From positions 2,356,001 to 2,420,000 of the forward strand of contig CP050848.1 in NCBI GenBank assembly GCA_014873095.1: 64,000 bases of DNA, in the 5' to 3' direction. The DNA is from Planctomycetales bacterium ZRK34 (lineage in GTDB: Bacteria; Planctomycetota; Phycisphaerae; Phycisphaerales; Zrk34). The position numbers and the translations under genes were made by a program. The notes beneath the pieces were generated by a model. It saw only the letters and a list, made by a program, of their open reading frames with translations, made no database searches and was not told where the DNA came from. Shown in pieces: positions 32,722 through 43,174 of this stretch (the stretch's first letter is position 1; every line of letters starts with the position of its first letter).

Positions 32722-35240
32722 GGCGTTTCCCCTAGCTGAATCAGCCGATCGCGGGCATACGCGGCCGCGGGTGAATCCGCAGCGTCCTTGAGTATCTTAC
32801 GCAGCAGGAAAAGCGCATCGCCACGTTTGCCGTCAAGCAGTTGAATCTCGGCTTTGCCGGCCGAATTCCACGCCGCCTCGCCCTGCCGCTCGGCGACCTT
32901 GTCGAAAGCCGCCCGGGCCTTGTCGCGATGGTCCGCCGCCGCTTCGAGGCGACCCAGCGCCAGGTACGAACGGATCGGCAGATCGCCAAGCTGCGGCATG
33001 TCGTACAGAATCGTCACCCGGTGCAGTCGCTTGCGAGCTTCATCACGCTGCACCTCGGCGCCGGATTTATCACCGGCGGCTTCGAGGCGATCGGCCTGGG
33101 CGCGACGCAGCAGGGCGCTTTCGAACAACGCCGTCGCGGCGACCTGGCTGGTGTTGGCGTTGATCAGACCGTCGTATTCTTCGAGGGCCTGGTCGGCCTG
33201 GTCCGTTGCCGCCAGCGACTGGGCGAGTCCGAGCCGGGCCTGTTCGGAAAAACCATGCGAATAGGCGATCAGGCGGCGGAACATCTCGCCCGCCTCCTTG
33301 TGCTTGCCGAGTTGGCGATACGAATCGGCCGCCAGGTACATCGCCTCGGCCAGCGCCTCGGGTTTTTCATCCTTACGTTCGACCATCCCCAGCGCCCACG
33401 CCAGCGCCGATTCATACTGGCCGCGATCGGCCAACCCGCGCGCAACCCAAAGGGCTGTCGGCGTGTCGAACGGATCGACCGACTGGCGCTTGCGGAGGTC
33501 TTCGTACAGATCAATCGCCTGCTTGTCACGACCGGCCATGCGGTGCAGGCGCGCGGCGATGCGTGTGCCTTCCAGCCGCTGGTCGGCGGGCAGGTCACCC
33601 TTGAGCGCCTGGTCGAGGGCTTCCAGCGCCGGCCTGGTCGAGTCATCCTGTCCCGGCGCGGGCGGCGTGGCATTGGCGGCCAGCAGCAACCCGCGATAAA
33701 AGTGCGCCAGTGATTTGATGGCCTTGTCCGCTTCGCCGGCGAGCAGTTGATCCAGCACCGCCATCGCGCCGGCGTTGCGCTTGAGCTTGATCAGCGACAC
33801 CGCCAGTCGCAGCCGCACCGGGGCGGACTCCGCAGCCGACACATCTTTCTGCATCAACCACGCCTGCGCCTGCTCGGCGACCTGCTCGAACTTCCCGGCG
33901 GAAAACGCCAGGTCGATCGCGCGGCGACCGGCGTCGGCCGATCGCGGGTCCGTGCCGTAACGCTGGGCGTACAGGGCGTAATCATCCGACGCCTTGTCGA
34001 CGCGCCCGAGCTGTTCGTACAGCGCCGCCCGCTGCAGCATGGCCCGGCGGGCGTAGGGATTTTCAGGGTCGTCGATGACGACGCCGAGGTAGCGGATGGC
34101 GTCTTCGGGTTTGTCGAGCTTGGCCGCGGCCTGGGCACGCAGGTACTGAATCTGGTGGGCGTGGGCCATGGCGGGTATCTGAGCTTCGACGCCGGCGATC
34201 CAACGCTCAAAGCCCGTCAGGTCCGTGTGGTAGAAACACACCGCATACAGGTACGCCGCTTCGTCGGCATATTCGTGGTCCTTGCCCTGCCGCTTGAAGT
34301 ACTCGATCAGCGACTCCATGCCCTGCTTGTACTGCTCCATGCGGACATGCGAGGCGGCCACAAGATAGATCGCCTCGCCCTGGGCGTCCGGCGAAAGCAA
34401 CTGGCGCGTGGCCTGGTACTGCTTGATCAACTCGGCATCCTGCCCCGCCGCGTAGAGCGCCCGCAGCAGGCCGATCAGCGCCGGCTTGAAATACCCGCTG
34501 GCCTGGTGCTGCTGCACGATCTGCTTGTACAGGTCCGCCGCCATCTCGTACTGCTTGAGGTCGTAGGCGAGGTCCGCCGACAGCGCCCGCGCTTCGGCCG
34601 CCGCGTCGGCATCGAGGTCATCACTTTTGGCTGCCGCGGTGAGCGCTTCGATGGCCGCCGCCGGGGCGTTGAGCTTGATGCGTGTTTTACCCAGCTCCAG
34701 CAGCGCCAGCCCGCGCACGGATGAATCCGCTTCCGAGGCCATGTCGAACTGCTTGGCCGCCGCGGTCGGATTGTCCGCCGCCTGGTAGGCCGCCCCGAGC
34801 AGGTAAGCCCACGTCGCCCGGGTTTCGACGTCTTTGAGTTTCGAGGCGTCGATCTTCTCGAACTCCGCCACCGCCGCCGCCGGGTTGCCCGATTCCAGTT
34901 TCACCTGCCCCTTGAGCATCGTGACCGCTTCGGGGCTCACGTACTGGGCGTTGTTGACCTGGTCCAGGTGCGTCGCCGCCGCCCGCAGGTCGCCGCGCTG
35001 CCGGGCCAGCAGCGCCTGGTAGTAATGCGCATCGGCCACGCGCCGATCGTCGGAAAACTTCCGGGTGAATTCCGTCAGCGCCTCGTCGGCCAGCTTGATC
35101 TCACCCTGCTGCATCAACCGCACGGCAAAGGTGAACTGCGAATCGGCCTCCGTCGCCCCGCGCGCCGGAACCGCGCCGATCAATAGCGCAAGCAGAATGG
35201 CTGAAATCACAAACCGCAATGGATCAGTTCCCTTCCACAT
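32718..35240 (-). CDS. Periplasmic tetratricopeptide-repeat protein
   Basis: The 840-residue product has a signal peptide (about residues 10-29, ending VPARGA) and consists of TPR repeats throughout, for example RVADAHYYQALLARQRGDLR and YARRAMLQRAALYEQLGRVD. It resembles CpoB/YbgF-like partners of Tol systems in type but is far longer. The start overlaps the exbD end by 17 bases and the stop overlaps the VWA start by four. It is likely a scaffold for the ExbBD/VWA machine. Confidence 0.82.
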   Translation of the reverse strand: MWKGTDPLRFVISAILLALLIGAVPARGATEADSQFTFAVRLMQQGEIKLADEALTEFTRKFSDDRRVADAHYYQALLARQRGDLRAAATHLDQVNNAQYVSPEAVTMLKGQVKLESGNPAAAVAEFEKIDASKLKDVETRATWAYLLGAAYQAADNPTAAAKQFDMASEADSSVRGLALLELGKTRIKLNAPAAAIEALTAAAKSDDLDADAAAEARALSADLAYDLKQYEMAADLYKQIVQQHQASGYFKPALIGLLRALYAAGQDAELIKQYQATRQLLSPDAQGEAIYLVAASHVRMEQYKQGMESLIEYFKRQGKDHEYADEAAYLYAVCFYHTDLTGFERWIAGVEAQIPAMAHAHQIQYLRAQAAAKLDKPEDAIRYLGVVIDDPENPYARRAMLQRAALYEQLGRVDKASDDYALYAQRYGTDPRSADAGRRAIDLAFSAGKFEQVAEQAQAWLMQKDVSAAESAPVRLRLAVSLIKLKRNAGAMAVLDQLLAGEADKAIKSLAHFYRGLLLAANATPPAPGQDDSTRPALEALDQALKGDLPADQRLEGTRIAARLHRMAGRDKQAIDLYEDLRKRQSVDPFDTPTALWVARGLADRGQYESALAWALGMVERKDEKPEALAEAMYLAADSYRQLGKHKEAGEMFRRLIAYSHGFSEQARLGLAQSLAATDQADQALEEYDGLINANTSQVAATALFESALLRRAQADRLEAAGDKSGAEVQRDEARKRLHRVTILYDMPQLGDLPIRSYLALGRLEAAADHRDKARAAFDKVAERQGEAAWNSAGKAEIQLLDGKRGDALFLLRKILKDAADSPAAAYARDRLIQLGETP

Positions 35241-35658
35241 CCGAGGCGGGTTTGACCGTGGCGATGTGGATGTTGGTGATGCCCGCCGAACGCGCCACGT
35301 CCATCACGCGCACCAGCGCTTCGGTGTGCGATCCCCGGTCGCCGCGGATGATCACCCGCTCATCGGGATAGTCCGTCACGAGCTGGCGCATCACCTTGTA
35401 CAGCGCGTCCGGCGTGTAGGTGCTGTTGCCCACGCGGATCGAGTCGTCGGCCATGATGTTGACGATGATCTCGGTGGCGCTGGGGTCGGTCGGCTTGCCG
35501 GCCTGCGCAGCGGGCAGCTGGATGTCGATCTGCTGCTCCTGCGCCCTGAAGCTCGACGTCGTGACGAAGAAAATCAGCAGCAGGAACATGATGTCCAGCA
35601 TCGGCGCCAGCGGCACACCCCGCCGACTGTGTCGTTCCATGGTGCTCGAAAAACTCAC
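35224..35658 (-). CDS. exbD: ExbD/TolR family proton-channel protein
   Basis: The 144-residue protein has one transmembrane helix with PLAPMLDIMFLLLIFFV; the Asp is the conserved proton-carrying residue of ExbD/TolR/MotB. The periplasmic part contains IIVNIMADDSIRVGNSTYT and ERVIIRGDRGSHTEALVRVM. It works with the ExbB-like protein, whose gene overlaps it by four bases. Confidence 0.92.
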   Translation of the reverse strand: MSFSSTMERHSRRGVPLAPMLDIMFLLLIFFVTTSSFRAQEQQIDIQLPAAQAGKPTDPSATEIIVNIMADDSIRVGNSTYTPDALYKVMRQLVTDYPDERVIIRGDRGSHTEALVRVMDVARSAGITNIHIATVKPASDVEGN

Positions 35659-36551
35659 TTGTCACCCCCGCCCGCAGGCTTGGGCGCTCCACCCGGGCCG
35701 ACGCTGCGCGTGTGCAGCTTCTTGCGGGCGGCATCGGCCAGCGCGTCGATCTTCTTCAGACGCGGGTCAGACGCCGAGCGGTGGGTGTGGTCGACGACGG
35801 TGTGGCAGACCTGCTCAGCCTCGGCGAGCACCTTCACGGCGCGCGAGCGCGCCAGCGTGTAAAACACACCCGCCGCGATGGCGACGATCAGGCCGAACAT
35901 CGTCGTGCCCATCGCCTCGGCGATACCCGCCGACAGCTTGTCGACATTCGGCCCGGCGATGCGCTCGGTCAGTGTGAAGAACACCTTGATCATGCCCACG
36001 ACCGTGCCCAGCAGGCCCAGCATCGGGGCGATGTTCGAAATTTCCGACAGGTACGACACGCGGTTCCAGATCGTTTCACCGCGCCGCCGGCCTTCCGCCG
36101 AGAGAATCTCCATCAGCTCGCCGTGCTCCTTGTCGCGGTTTTCGATGACGCGCTGGATGATCGACGAAGCGAACACACCCGAATTCGACTGGCACAGATG
36201 GACCGCCTGATCGAATTGGCGGTTGAGGATCAGCTTGGTGACATTGTCGACGAACCGGGCCGGGGTGAACGAGGCGCTGGTCAGGCTCAGCAGCATGTAC
36301 AGAAACAGCAGCAGGGCGATCACGCTGAGCACCAGCAGGGCGCCGTTGATGTACGGGCTGGTCATGAACAGGGCCGCGACGGTGGGCACGCCTTTGCCCA
36401 TCTCGACGCCTTCGACGCCCGCCGCGGCGGCGGAATCGGCCATCGGGGCCGTCTCCTGCGCCATCGCCACGCCGTAGAACATCGCACAACCCACAGCGCC
36501 GGCGGCCATCAGGCCAAGACGCTGGGCGAATCGTTTGGGATGGGTATCCAT
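35655..36551 (-). CDS. exbB: MotA/TolQ/ExbB family proton-channel protein
   Basis: The 298-residue product has an extra N-terminal hydrophobic segment ending in AMAQE, then the three membrane helices of the family (about 68-90, 182-205, 220-245). ISNIAPMLGLLGTVVGMIKVF and the AGIAEAMGTTMFGLIVAI block are diagnostic. It starts the four-gene energised operon exbB-exbD-TPR-VWA. A Gly-rich, Lys-ended tail follows. Confidence 0.92.
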   Translation of the reverse strand: MDTHPKRFAQRLGLMAAGAVGCAMFYGVAMAQETAPMADSAAAAGVEGVEMGKGVPTVAALFMTSPYINGALLVLSVIALLLFLYMLLSLTSASFTPARFVDNVTKLILNRQFDQAVHLCQSNSGVFASSIIQRVIENRDKEHGELMEILSAEGRRRGETIWNRVSYLSEISNIAPMLGLLGTVVGMIKVFFTLTERIAGPNVDKLSAGIAEAMGTTMFGLIVAIAAGVFYTLARSRAVKVLAEAEQVCHTVVDHTHRSASDPRLKKIDALADAARKKLHTRSVGPGGAPKPAGGGDK

Positions 36552-36753
36552 ACCGGATCACTCCTTGATCGGGGGGGCTCTTCGGACGCCGGGTCGTCGT
36601 TGGGTGTCAGACCGGCTTCCGGGCCGGGATTGCAGACTTCCGGGGGGCCGGGACGGCCAGACCATCCTGACCTTCCGGGGGCCGGGGGGTTCAACGCATT
36701 GTACCCGCTGACTGTTTCGGGCAAAACGTGCCACCGCGTGCACAATTGCCTGA

Positions 36754-38283
36754 TCAGGATAACTGATATATGGACCGCAGCTTCGTACGCAGGTGATTCA
36801 GCAGCGGTTCACTGCTCAAAGGCTTGCCCGTCACATGCTCGCACAACGCCGGCGCGGGGTAGCGCATGCCGTGCTGGTGGATGTTGCGATGCAGCCAGTC
36901 GACCAGCGGTTCAAACTCGCCACGTGCGAATTGCGACTGAAGATCACCGAGTTCCGCCGCCGCCGCGTCGTAGAACTGAGCCGCGTAAAGGTTGCCCAGC
37001 GTGTAGGTTGGGAAATATCCGAACGCCCCCTGCGCCCAGTGGATATCTTGCAGGCAGCCCAGTGCGTCCGTCGGCACGTCAACGCCCAGGTACTTCCGAT
37101 AACGCTGCCGCCACGCCTCGGGCAGATCACCGGTCGACAGATCGCCCGACAGCAGCGCCCGCTCGAGTTCGAATCGAACGATGATGTGCAGGTTATAGGT
37201 CGCTTCATCGGCTTCGACGCGGATCAACCCCCGCTGCACGCGGTTGGCTCCGCCGTACAGATCGTCAAAACTCAACGCGTCGTAGGCCCCGCCGAAGTAC
37301 TCACGCAGCTTCGGGGCACACCACCGCCAGAAGCCCTCGCTGCGGCCGACATGGTTCTCGATCATCCGCGACTGGGATTCGTGAATCGACAGGCGGATCG
37401 CGCTGCCGAAGGGCGTGCCGATGTGCTCACCGGCCGGGGTGTTCTGGTTGTACACGCCGTGGCCGGACTCGTGCAGGGTTGAACCGAGCGCATCGTTGAG
37501 CATGTTGGCGTGAAAGCGCGTCGTCAAGCGAACATCATCACGATGAAACGGTATGCAGAACGGGTGGACCGACTCGGCCAGCCGACCCCGCTCCAGGTCA
37601 AACCCGATGTGGCTGACCACATCGCGCACAAAAGCGCGCTGAGCATCCAGCGGCACAATGATTTCGTTGAACCGATCCGACGGCTCCGCCCCACGCACAA
37701 TCAACTCGTCGATCAACTCGACCAGCGGATCGCGCAACGGGGTGAGCACCGCCTCGGCCGTCGCCGCCGTGATGTCCGGTTCATATCCGTCGGCCAGGGC
37801 GTCCCAGATCTCGCCGCCGTCCTGCCAGCCGTAACACTCCGCCTTACGACGTGACAGGTCGATCAGCTTTTTCAGCCAAGGTTCAAACGCTTCGTAATCA
37901 TCATCCTGCCGCGCCTGCGCCCAGGCGTTTTTCGCCATCGCCGAGGTCTGCGTGAACTGCTCGACCAGGTCGCCCGGCAGGCGTGTCGCGCGGTTGTAGT
38001 CCCGCCGAATCTCGCGCAGGTTCACCGCCGACGGGCTCGTGGGATCCACGGTCAGTTCCGTATCGGATTCGCAGGCGGCCAGCCAGTCGGCGATGCGCGG
38101 ATCGGTGCGTCGCTCATGCGTCAGCCGCGCCAGTTGCGCCATCTGCCGGGCGCGGTACTCGACCGCCCCGCCGCCGCGCGGCATCAGCGTCTCCTGATCC
38201 CATGCCAGCAGATAAGTCGTCGACACCAGCAGTTCCATCCGCCGGTGATGATCGATCAACTGTTCGTAAGTGGTGTTGGACAT
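36754..38283 (-). CDS. Carboxypeptidase M32 (Taq carboxypeptidase family)
   Basis: This cytoplasmic metallopeptidase removes C-terminal residues from peptides. The 509-residue length is normal for family M32. The zinc site HESGH lies at about residues 271-275, followed by the family motif GTPFGSAIRLSIHESQSRMI with the third ligand Glu, and later AQFYDAAAAELGD. The product starts MSNTTYEQLIDHHRRME. Confidence 0.93.
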   Translation of the reverse strand: MSNTTYEQLIDHHRRMELLVSTTYLLAWDQETLMPRGGGAVEYRARQMAQLARLTHERRTDPRIADWLAACESDTELTVDPTSPSAVNLREIRRDYNRATRLPGDLVEQFTQTSAMAKNAWAQARQDDDYEAFEPWLKKLIDLSRRKAECYGWQDGGEIWDALADGYEPDITAATAEAVLTPLRDPLVELIDELIVRGAEPSDRFNEIIVPLDAQRAFVRDVVSHIGFDLERGRLAESVHPFCIPFHRDDVRLTTRFHANMLNDALGSTLHESGHGVYNQNTPAGEHIGTPFGSAIRLSIHESQSRMIENHVGRSEGFWRWCAPKLREYFGGAYDALSFDDLYGGANRVQRGLIRVEADEATYNLHIIVRFELERALLSGDLSTGDLPEAWRQRYRKYLGVDVPTDALGCLQDIHWAQGAFGYFPTYTLGNLYAAQFYDAAAAELGDLQSQFARGEFEPLVDWLHRNIHQHGMRYPAPALCEHVTGKPLSSEPLLNHLRTKLRSIYQLS

Positions 38284-38296
38284 GAAAGAAGATTAA

Positions 38297-38395
38297 ACAC
38301 GGAGGGCCACGGGGAACACGGAAAAAAGACAGATGAGAACAAAAATACTTTCTGTCTTCACTCCGTGGCCCCCCGTGGCCCTCCGTGTTGAAAAA
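38297..38395. repeat. Long inverted repeat with CACGGAGG phrases
   Basis: ACACGGAGGGCCACGGGGAA (from 38298) and the reverse-complement arm ending at 38395 (CCGTGGCCCTCCGTGTTG) form one long hairpin downstream of the ferritin gene. Confidence 0.75.
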
Positions 38396-38407
38396 TGTTT
38401 TGTCAGA

Positions 38408-38905
38408 TCAACCCGCGGTGCTGCGCGAACCGAGCTGCTGGTTGAGCATCAGCAGGGCGCTCTTGTCTTCGCCGGCGAATTCGAGCAGTTCTTTGATCTC
38501 GTCGAAGGTCTTTTCTTCTTCGACCTGCTCGTCGATGAACCACTGCAGGTGCGACTGCGTGGCGAAATCGTCCGCCTCACGGGCCAGGCGATACAACTCG
38601 TAGATGGACTTGGTGTTGTTCTGCTCCATCTTGAACGCTTTCTCGAACACTTCGTGAATGTCCTTGAACTTCTTTGGCGGCTTGCTCACCGCCTCAAGGT
38701 CGATCGACCCGCGCCGATCCAGCACGAACTGATACAGCTTGCCGGCATGCGTGAGCTCCTCGGCCCGCTGCATCTTGAACCAACTGGCGAACCCGCTGAA
38801 GTTGTGCTCTTCGCACCAGGCCGCCATGGCGAAGTAGTTGTACGCCGCCGCCATCTCGTGATTGATCTGCTTGTTCAACGCTTTTTCAATTTTTGAATCC
38901 AACAT
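38408..38905 (-). CDS. ftnA: Non-haem ferritin
   Basis: The 165-residue protein stores iron as a 24-subunit shell and oxidises Fe(II). Ferroxidase residues are visible: Glu in NKQINHEMAAAYNYF, the EELTHAGKL ExxH pair near residue 50, and HLQWFIDEQVEEEKTFDE (about 118-135). Length and motifs fit bacterial FtnA rather than bacterioferritin. Confidence 0.92.
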   Translation of the reverse strand: MLDSKIEKALNKQINHEMAAAYNYFAMAAWCEEHNFSGFASWFKMQRAEELTHAGKLYQFVLDRRGSIDLEAVSKPPKKFKDIHEVFEKAFKMEQNNTKSIYELYRLAREADDFATQSHLQWFIDEQVEEEKTFDEIKELLEFAGEDKSALLMLNQQLGSRSTAG

Positions 38906-38978
38906 GTGCTGCTCCCTGTGTAGATATGCAACTGCCGTGTCACGTGTTCATTCTAGCGCGATCTTTGACGACGGCGCA

Positions 38979-40181
38979 TCATTGGCCGCGCGCCAGGTGC
39001 AGGGCGATGCGGCAGGCCGCGTGATACTGCCGCAAGTCCATCGACTCGCGCACCGTGTGAATGTCGCGCTGACCACACCCGAGCGTGACCGTCGGCACGC
39101 CGTGCTGCGTGAGATTGTTTGCGTCGAGTCCGCCGTCGACGATGCGATACTCGGGCTTCAACCGCGCGGCGCTGACTGCATGACGCGCCGCTTCAACGAC
39201 CGGGTCCATCGGGCCCAGGGCGAATGATTCGTAATCGTGATCGATGTGAAACTCGACGCTGCCGCGCCGACCTGAATCATTGCGCAACTTCGCGGCCGCA
39301 TCCTTGAACGCCTTCTGCCAGGCTCCCACGATGCGGCGTCGAAACCCGGCGTCGTGACTGCGCGCCTCGGCGCGCAGGTGCATCTGGTCGGTGACGACAT
39401 TGGTCGCCGCGCCGCCGGAGACCGGCCCGAGGTTGGCCGTGCCGGTCGAGCGTCGCTTGCTGATGCGCCCGTGCCAACCGTTTTTCTGCAGGTCGGCGAT
39501 GGCCATCGCGGTGATGACCGATGCGCTGACGCCGCGCTCGGGGTGAACCCCCGCGTGGGCGGCGATGCCGCGCACGGTGATGTTCATGCGATAGGCGCCG
39601 GTAGCGCCGATGACCAGTTGCCCGGGGCGGCGGCCGTCGAAGTTGAACCCGAAGGCCGGCCGGCCGAGGCGCGACACGCTGACGTGGCGCGAGCCGACGA
39701 GTCCGACTTCCTCCTGCACAAACCAGCACAACGTCAGCGGCGGATGCGGCAGGTCGTGTTCAATCAGCGTGCGCAGGGCTGTGAGAATCACCGCACAGCC
39801 GCTGCGGTCATCACCGCCGAGGCCGGTGTTCTTGTCGCGCGACCGGATGATGTGGCCGCGCCTTTCAGGAATCGCGCCCAGGCACAGCGGCACCGTATCC
39901 ATGTGCGCCGACAGCAGGCGGCGGGGCTCGCGCTTGCGATCGCCCTGGCCGGGCAGTTTGACGATGAGGTTGCCGACCTCACCGCCGAATGGGCTCAGCC
40001 GGTGGGCTGAATCGTGACCGATGCTGCGGGCTTTGATGCCGAGCTTGCGGAGCTGGTCGATGATGTAACGGGCGATGTTCGCTTCGCGCCCGGGCGCGCC
40101 GGGCACGGTCATCATCTTCATCACCAGCGCTTCAGCGGCATCGTGATCGTGTTGAATCCGTGGTGGTTTGCTGCTCATCAA
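38979..40181 (-). CDS. M20/M42-like metallopeptidase (peptidase T type)
   Basis: The 400-residue product has the dinuclear-zinc aminopeptidase motifs SAHMDTVPLC (His and Asp, about 90-100), GGDDRSGCAVIL, FVQEEVGLVGS (Glu pair, catalytic base and ligand) and a C-terminal HTVRESMDLRQY. A dimerisation-type insert (GIAAHAGVHPERGVSAS) marks it as M20 rather than M42. It is predicted to hydrolyse small peptides in the cytoplasm. Confidence 0.85.
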   Translation of the reverse strand: MMSSKPPRIQHDHDAAEALVMKMMTVPGAPGREANIARYIIDQLRKLGIKARSIGHDSAHRLSPFGGEVGNLIVKLPGQGDRKREPRRLLSAHMDTVPLCLGAIPERRGHIIRSRDKNTGLGGDDRSGCAVILTALRTLIEHDLPHPPLTLCWFVQEEVGLVGSRHVSVSRLGRPAFGFNFDGRRPGQLVIGATGAYRMNITVRGIAAHAGVHPERGVSASVITAMAIADLQKNGWHGRISKRRSTGTANLGPVSGGAATNVVTDQMHLRAEARSHDAGFRRRIVGAWQKAFKDAAAKLRNDSGRRGSVEFHIDHDYESFALGPMDPVVEAARHAVSAARLKPEYRIVDGGLDANNLTQHGVPTVTLGCGQRDIHTVRESMDLRQYHAACRIALHLARGQ

Positions 40182-40243
40182 CCACCGTTATACACGATCA
40201 GGCGTCATCGTTCGCGCTCCCCTATGGGTCGCGGCTAAACGAA

Positions 40244-40990
40244 TCAATACGCTTTGCCGGCGGGGCCCCAGACCCAGTGACGGAAATCGGTGAAGTCTTT
40301 GGTGATCAACTGCACCGAGCCGTCGAACATCATGGCGTTGTAATGGTCGTAAATAAGATTGGACCAGTCGCTCATGATCAGTTGGCCGCGGGAGCGATCG
40401 CCGATGAAATTGATCTGATTGCTGTGCAGGCGCTGCTGACTATCGGAGCCGGTGTCGAACTTGTCTTCGTTCTGCGTGATGTGTTTCCACCACCAGGTGT
40501 ATGAACCCCAGTACTGTCCGCCGGTGGGGCCCGAACCGTCGGGCGGATTGGGGTGGTACTCGGTTTCGGGATCCCATTCGCTGAGCGGGCAGAAGAACAG
40601 ATCGTGGTCGCGTTCTTCGAGGTATCCGCCGGGTTTGGTGGTCGCGCCGGCCTTGGGTTGAAGCTCATCCTGCTTCAGACCGATCAGGGCGATGGCGGGA
40701 TTGCCGAGCTTCAGAGCAAGCGATTCTTCCTGTCCCTCCCAGCCGTAGTCGGCGGTGCCGTTGCCATAGAGCCAGGGTTCGTTCTGCCGAAAGTCGTACA
40801 TGTAAAACTCGACGCAGATGCGGACCTGCCGCTGATTGGACGCGCAGACGGAAACCTTGGCGACGTTGCGCGCCTCGGTGAGGGCCGGCAGCAGAATCGC
40901 GATCAGCAACGCGATGATGCTGACGACGACGAGCAGTTCGATCAGCGTGAATCCCGGCCGGGATGTGCGTTTCGTGTTGTTCATCTTCAC
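40244..40990 (-). CDS. Pilin-like protein with prepilin N-terminus
   Basis: The 248-residue product has a type IV prepilin leader and helix, SRPG before [20 protein letters not shown], so a prepilin peptidase would cleave it at Gly-Phe. The globular part ends with [14 protein letters not shown], like the C-terminal DG motif of planctomycete pseudopilins. Its start overlaps the preceding pilin-like gene by four bases; both belong to the ECF/FecR operon that starts at 45134. Confidence 0.87.
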   Translation of the reverse strand: MKMNNTKRTSRPGFTLIELLVVVSIIALLIAILLPALTEARNVAKVSVCASNQRQVRICVEFYMYDFRQNEPWLYGNGTADYGWEGQEESLALKLGNPAIALIGLKQDELQPKAGATTKPGGYLEERDHDLFFCPLSEWDPETEYHPNPPDGSGPTGGQYWGSYTWWWKHITQNEDKFDTGSDSQQRLHSNQINFIGDRSRGQLIMSDWSNLIYDHYNAMMFDGSVQLITKDFTDFRHWVWGPAGKAY

Positions 40991-41682
40991 GGCAGTAAGC
41001 CCGGCGGCTCGCTGAGCGCTTCGACATGCGTGTCGTAATACAGGTGGTTGCGAACGGGATTGAATCCGTTAAAGCCGTGGGCCGGCTCGACAGGCAACTG
41101 GTCCGCCCAGCCCGCGGCAGTCAGCGGAGGAGGCCTCAAGTTGCCGCTGGTGTAATGATCGATGTCGTACAGCGCCGTCACGCTGGCGGGATTGTCGATG
41201 GCGGTGATCTTCTTGGAGCTGTATTCATCCTTGTCGTTGAATTTGGGATAGCCCAGATAGCGCGGCTCGGGGCCACTCTTGGCCTCGCCGGTTGAACCGT
41301 AAGCGCGCACCTGCTCGGGTTTGACCCCCACGGGCACCAGCGAAGTGACGCCCGGGTCCAGAAAGATTTCCGATACGTAGACCTCACTGGAGTTGTGCGA
41401 CACGGGGGTGCCCAGCACGTAGGCCAGGTGCTCAGCGAGGATGTTGGACCCTTTGCGATACTGGGCCATCTGCCCGAACCAACAAGGCCCCGGCAGTTGC
41501 CATTTGTGTTCGTTGACATAGATGGCGATCGCGCCGCCGATGGTTTTGAGATTGGCGCCACAGGCGACGCGCTGAGCGGTGGTGCGGGCCTTGGAAAGCG
41601 ACGGCAACAGGATGGCGATCAACAGCGCGATGATCGCCACAACGACCAGCAGTTCAATCAGGGTGAAGGCGTTTCGTCGCAT
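40987..41682 (-). CDS. Pilin-like protein with prepilin N-terminus
   Basis: The 231-residue protein begins MRRNA then [20 protein letters not shown], a clean prepilin cleavage and assembly motif. The C-terminal part ([20 protein letters not shown]) resembles the family ending. It follows the DNRLRE PEP-CTERM gene after 67 bases that hold a REP-like element, and overlaps the next pilin-like gene. Confidence 0.87.
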   Translation of the reverse strand: MRRNAFTLIELLVVVAIIALLIAILLPSLSKARTTAQRVACGANLKTIGGAIAIYVNEHKWQLPGPCWFGQMAQYRKGSNILAEHLAYVLGTPVSHNSSEVYVSEIFLDPGVTSLVPVGVKPEQVRAYGSTGEAKSGPEPRYLGYPKFNDKDEYSSKKITAIDNPASVTALYDIDHYTSGNLRPPPLTAAGWADQLPVEPAHGFNGFNPVRNHLYYDTHVEALSEPPGLLP

Positions 41683-41697
41683 GAAGCGAATTCTTTC

Positions 41698-41747
41698 AAT
41701 AGCCGCAAGCTGACAGCTTGCGGGCGCCGGGGACGGCAGTCCCCGGT
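41698..41747. repeat. REP-like two-hairpin element
   Basis: ATAGCCGCAAGCTGACAGCT begins a first hairpin; GGGGACGGCAGTCCCC forms a second. It lies inside the operon between the PEP-CTERM and pilin-like genes and may cut or stabilise the transcript. Confidence 0.7.
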
Positions 41748-41749
41748 CT

Positions 41750-43174
41750 TTAATGCTGACGCCGGCGGATCATCACCAGCGAGGCGACGCCCATCAGCAG
41801 GGCGCTGGCCGGTTCAGGGATAAATTGCAGGATCAGCGTCGGGGCCTGACCGCTGGTGGATTCACTGGAATGGAAATTGGTGTTCCAACCGCCGTTTTCG
41901 TCGACGCGGGTGAGGATGAAGGTGACCAGGCCGTCGCGGTCGCCGCCGGCGTCGGCGATCTCGTCGTTGATGAAATCGATCAGGGCGTTCTGCGTGGCCG
42001 AGTCCAGGTCTGAGAATTCGACGATCACGCTGTCGTGGATCGCGGGGATTTCGAAGGTGCCGAGAAACGTGGTCTGGGCGGCGTCGATGCCGTTGCCGGT
42101 ATCGTTGGCGGGGGCGTTGAGCCAGTTGATGGAACCGGCGCCGGACTCGATCCAGTCTTCACCGGCGTTTTCATCATTGAGGCCGAAGACGTTGAAGTGG
42201 ACGACGTTGGGGGTTGGATCGCCGCCGCCGGAATCGTTGAGCAGCACTTCAAGCTGCAGGGACGCATCGGTCACGAGGTTGTGAACATTGGACACGTCGA
42301 AGCGGATGTAGCCCTTGCGGGTGGTGGTGCTGGAACCGGCGTTTTTCACATAGACGCCGGTCTCTGTGCCGTGGTTGGAGGTGTCGTCGAGCTTGACGTA
42401 GGCGTCGGCGTCGGGGGTGATGTGGACATCGGTCTGATATGGGCCCATGCCGGTCGGCGCGGCGGTCGAGGTGTGTTGGAAAGTCAGGGCATCGACGGCG
42501 GCGCCATCCTCGCGAGGGTCAATACGGAGGGTGTACACGCCGGGCGTGGTGATGTTCCACTGGGTCGGATCGCCGGAGGCGCTGGCGGCGTTGACCTCAG
42601 CCTCGCCGTCGTTCTTCCAGGCGGATGTGCTGAAGTCAGCGTTGCCGCCGATGGTCTGCTCATACCAATCCGCGATGAGGTTTGTACCGGTGCCGAAGGC
42701 GTCGGGGCCCGTGCCGTCGGCGATGTGGACGCCGTTTTCATCGGCGAGACTGATGAACATCGAATCGCTGTTGCCATCGTGGCCCGAGGCGCGAAGGTAG
42801 ACCTTCCAGATGCCGGTCGTGTTGATCTGCACCTTGTACTCGAGGAAGGGCCCGTCGGTGGTGCCGCCGTTGCCGCCGGACTGCACGGGGAAGTTCTGCA
42901 TGTAGAGCCCGTCGCGCGCGTTCAGGTACGGATTGTTGATGGTATTTGAATCAACATTGACGGTCGGGCCGGTGTTTTCAGTCGGCACGACCTGCCAGTC
43001 GTGACTGCTGAATGCCGTGCGATTGGAAAACGTCTCGGCTTCCATGACGATCACGCCGTCCTGCTCGACGTAGATCAGCTCGCCAGCGCCGGCGAAGGAC
43101 ACGACGCCGAGGCATACCGCGGCGGCGGCGGCACGACCCAGGCGTTGAGACATGAGGTTGCACAATGGGTTCAT
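41750..43174 (-). CDS. Secreted PEP-CTERM protein with DNRLRE domain
   Basis: The 474-residue product has a signal peptide, an N-terminal carbohydrate-binding-like domain ([32 protein letters not shown]), and a DNRLRE domain ([50 protein letters not shown], about 255-450). It ends [18 protein letters not shown] and RRRQH, a canonical PEP-CTERM signal for exosortase sorting. Its start overlaps the FecR gene by four bases, so it is a direct member of the sigma/anti-sigma operon. The domain is shared with that anti-sigma protein. Confidence 0.87.
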   Translation of the reverse strand: MNPLCNLMSQRLGRAAAAAVCLGVVSFAGAGELIYVEQDGVIVMEAETFSNRTAFSSHDWQVVPTENTGPTVNVDSNTINNPYLNARDGLYMQNFPVQSGGNGGTTDGPFLEYKVQINTTGIWKVYLRASGHDGNSDSMFISLADENGVHIADGTGPDAFGTGTNLIADWYEQTIGGNADFSTSAWKNDGEAEVNAASASGDPTQWNITTPGVYTLRIDPREDGAAVDALTFQHTSTAAPTGMGPYQTDVHITPDADAYVKLDDTSNHGTETGVYVKNAGSSTTTRKGYIRFDVSNVHNLVTDASLQLEVLLNDSGGGDPTPNVVHFNVFGLNDENAGEDWIESGAGSINWLNAPANDTGNGIDAAQTTFLGTFEIPAIHDSVIVEFSDLDSATQNALIDFINDEIADAGGDRDGLVTFILTRVDENGGWNTNFHSSESTSGQAPTLILQFIPEPASALLMGVASLVMIRRRQH

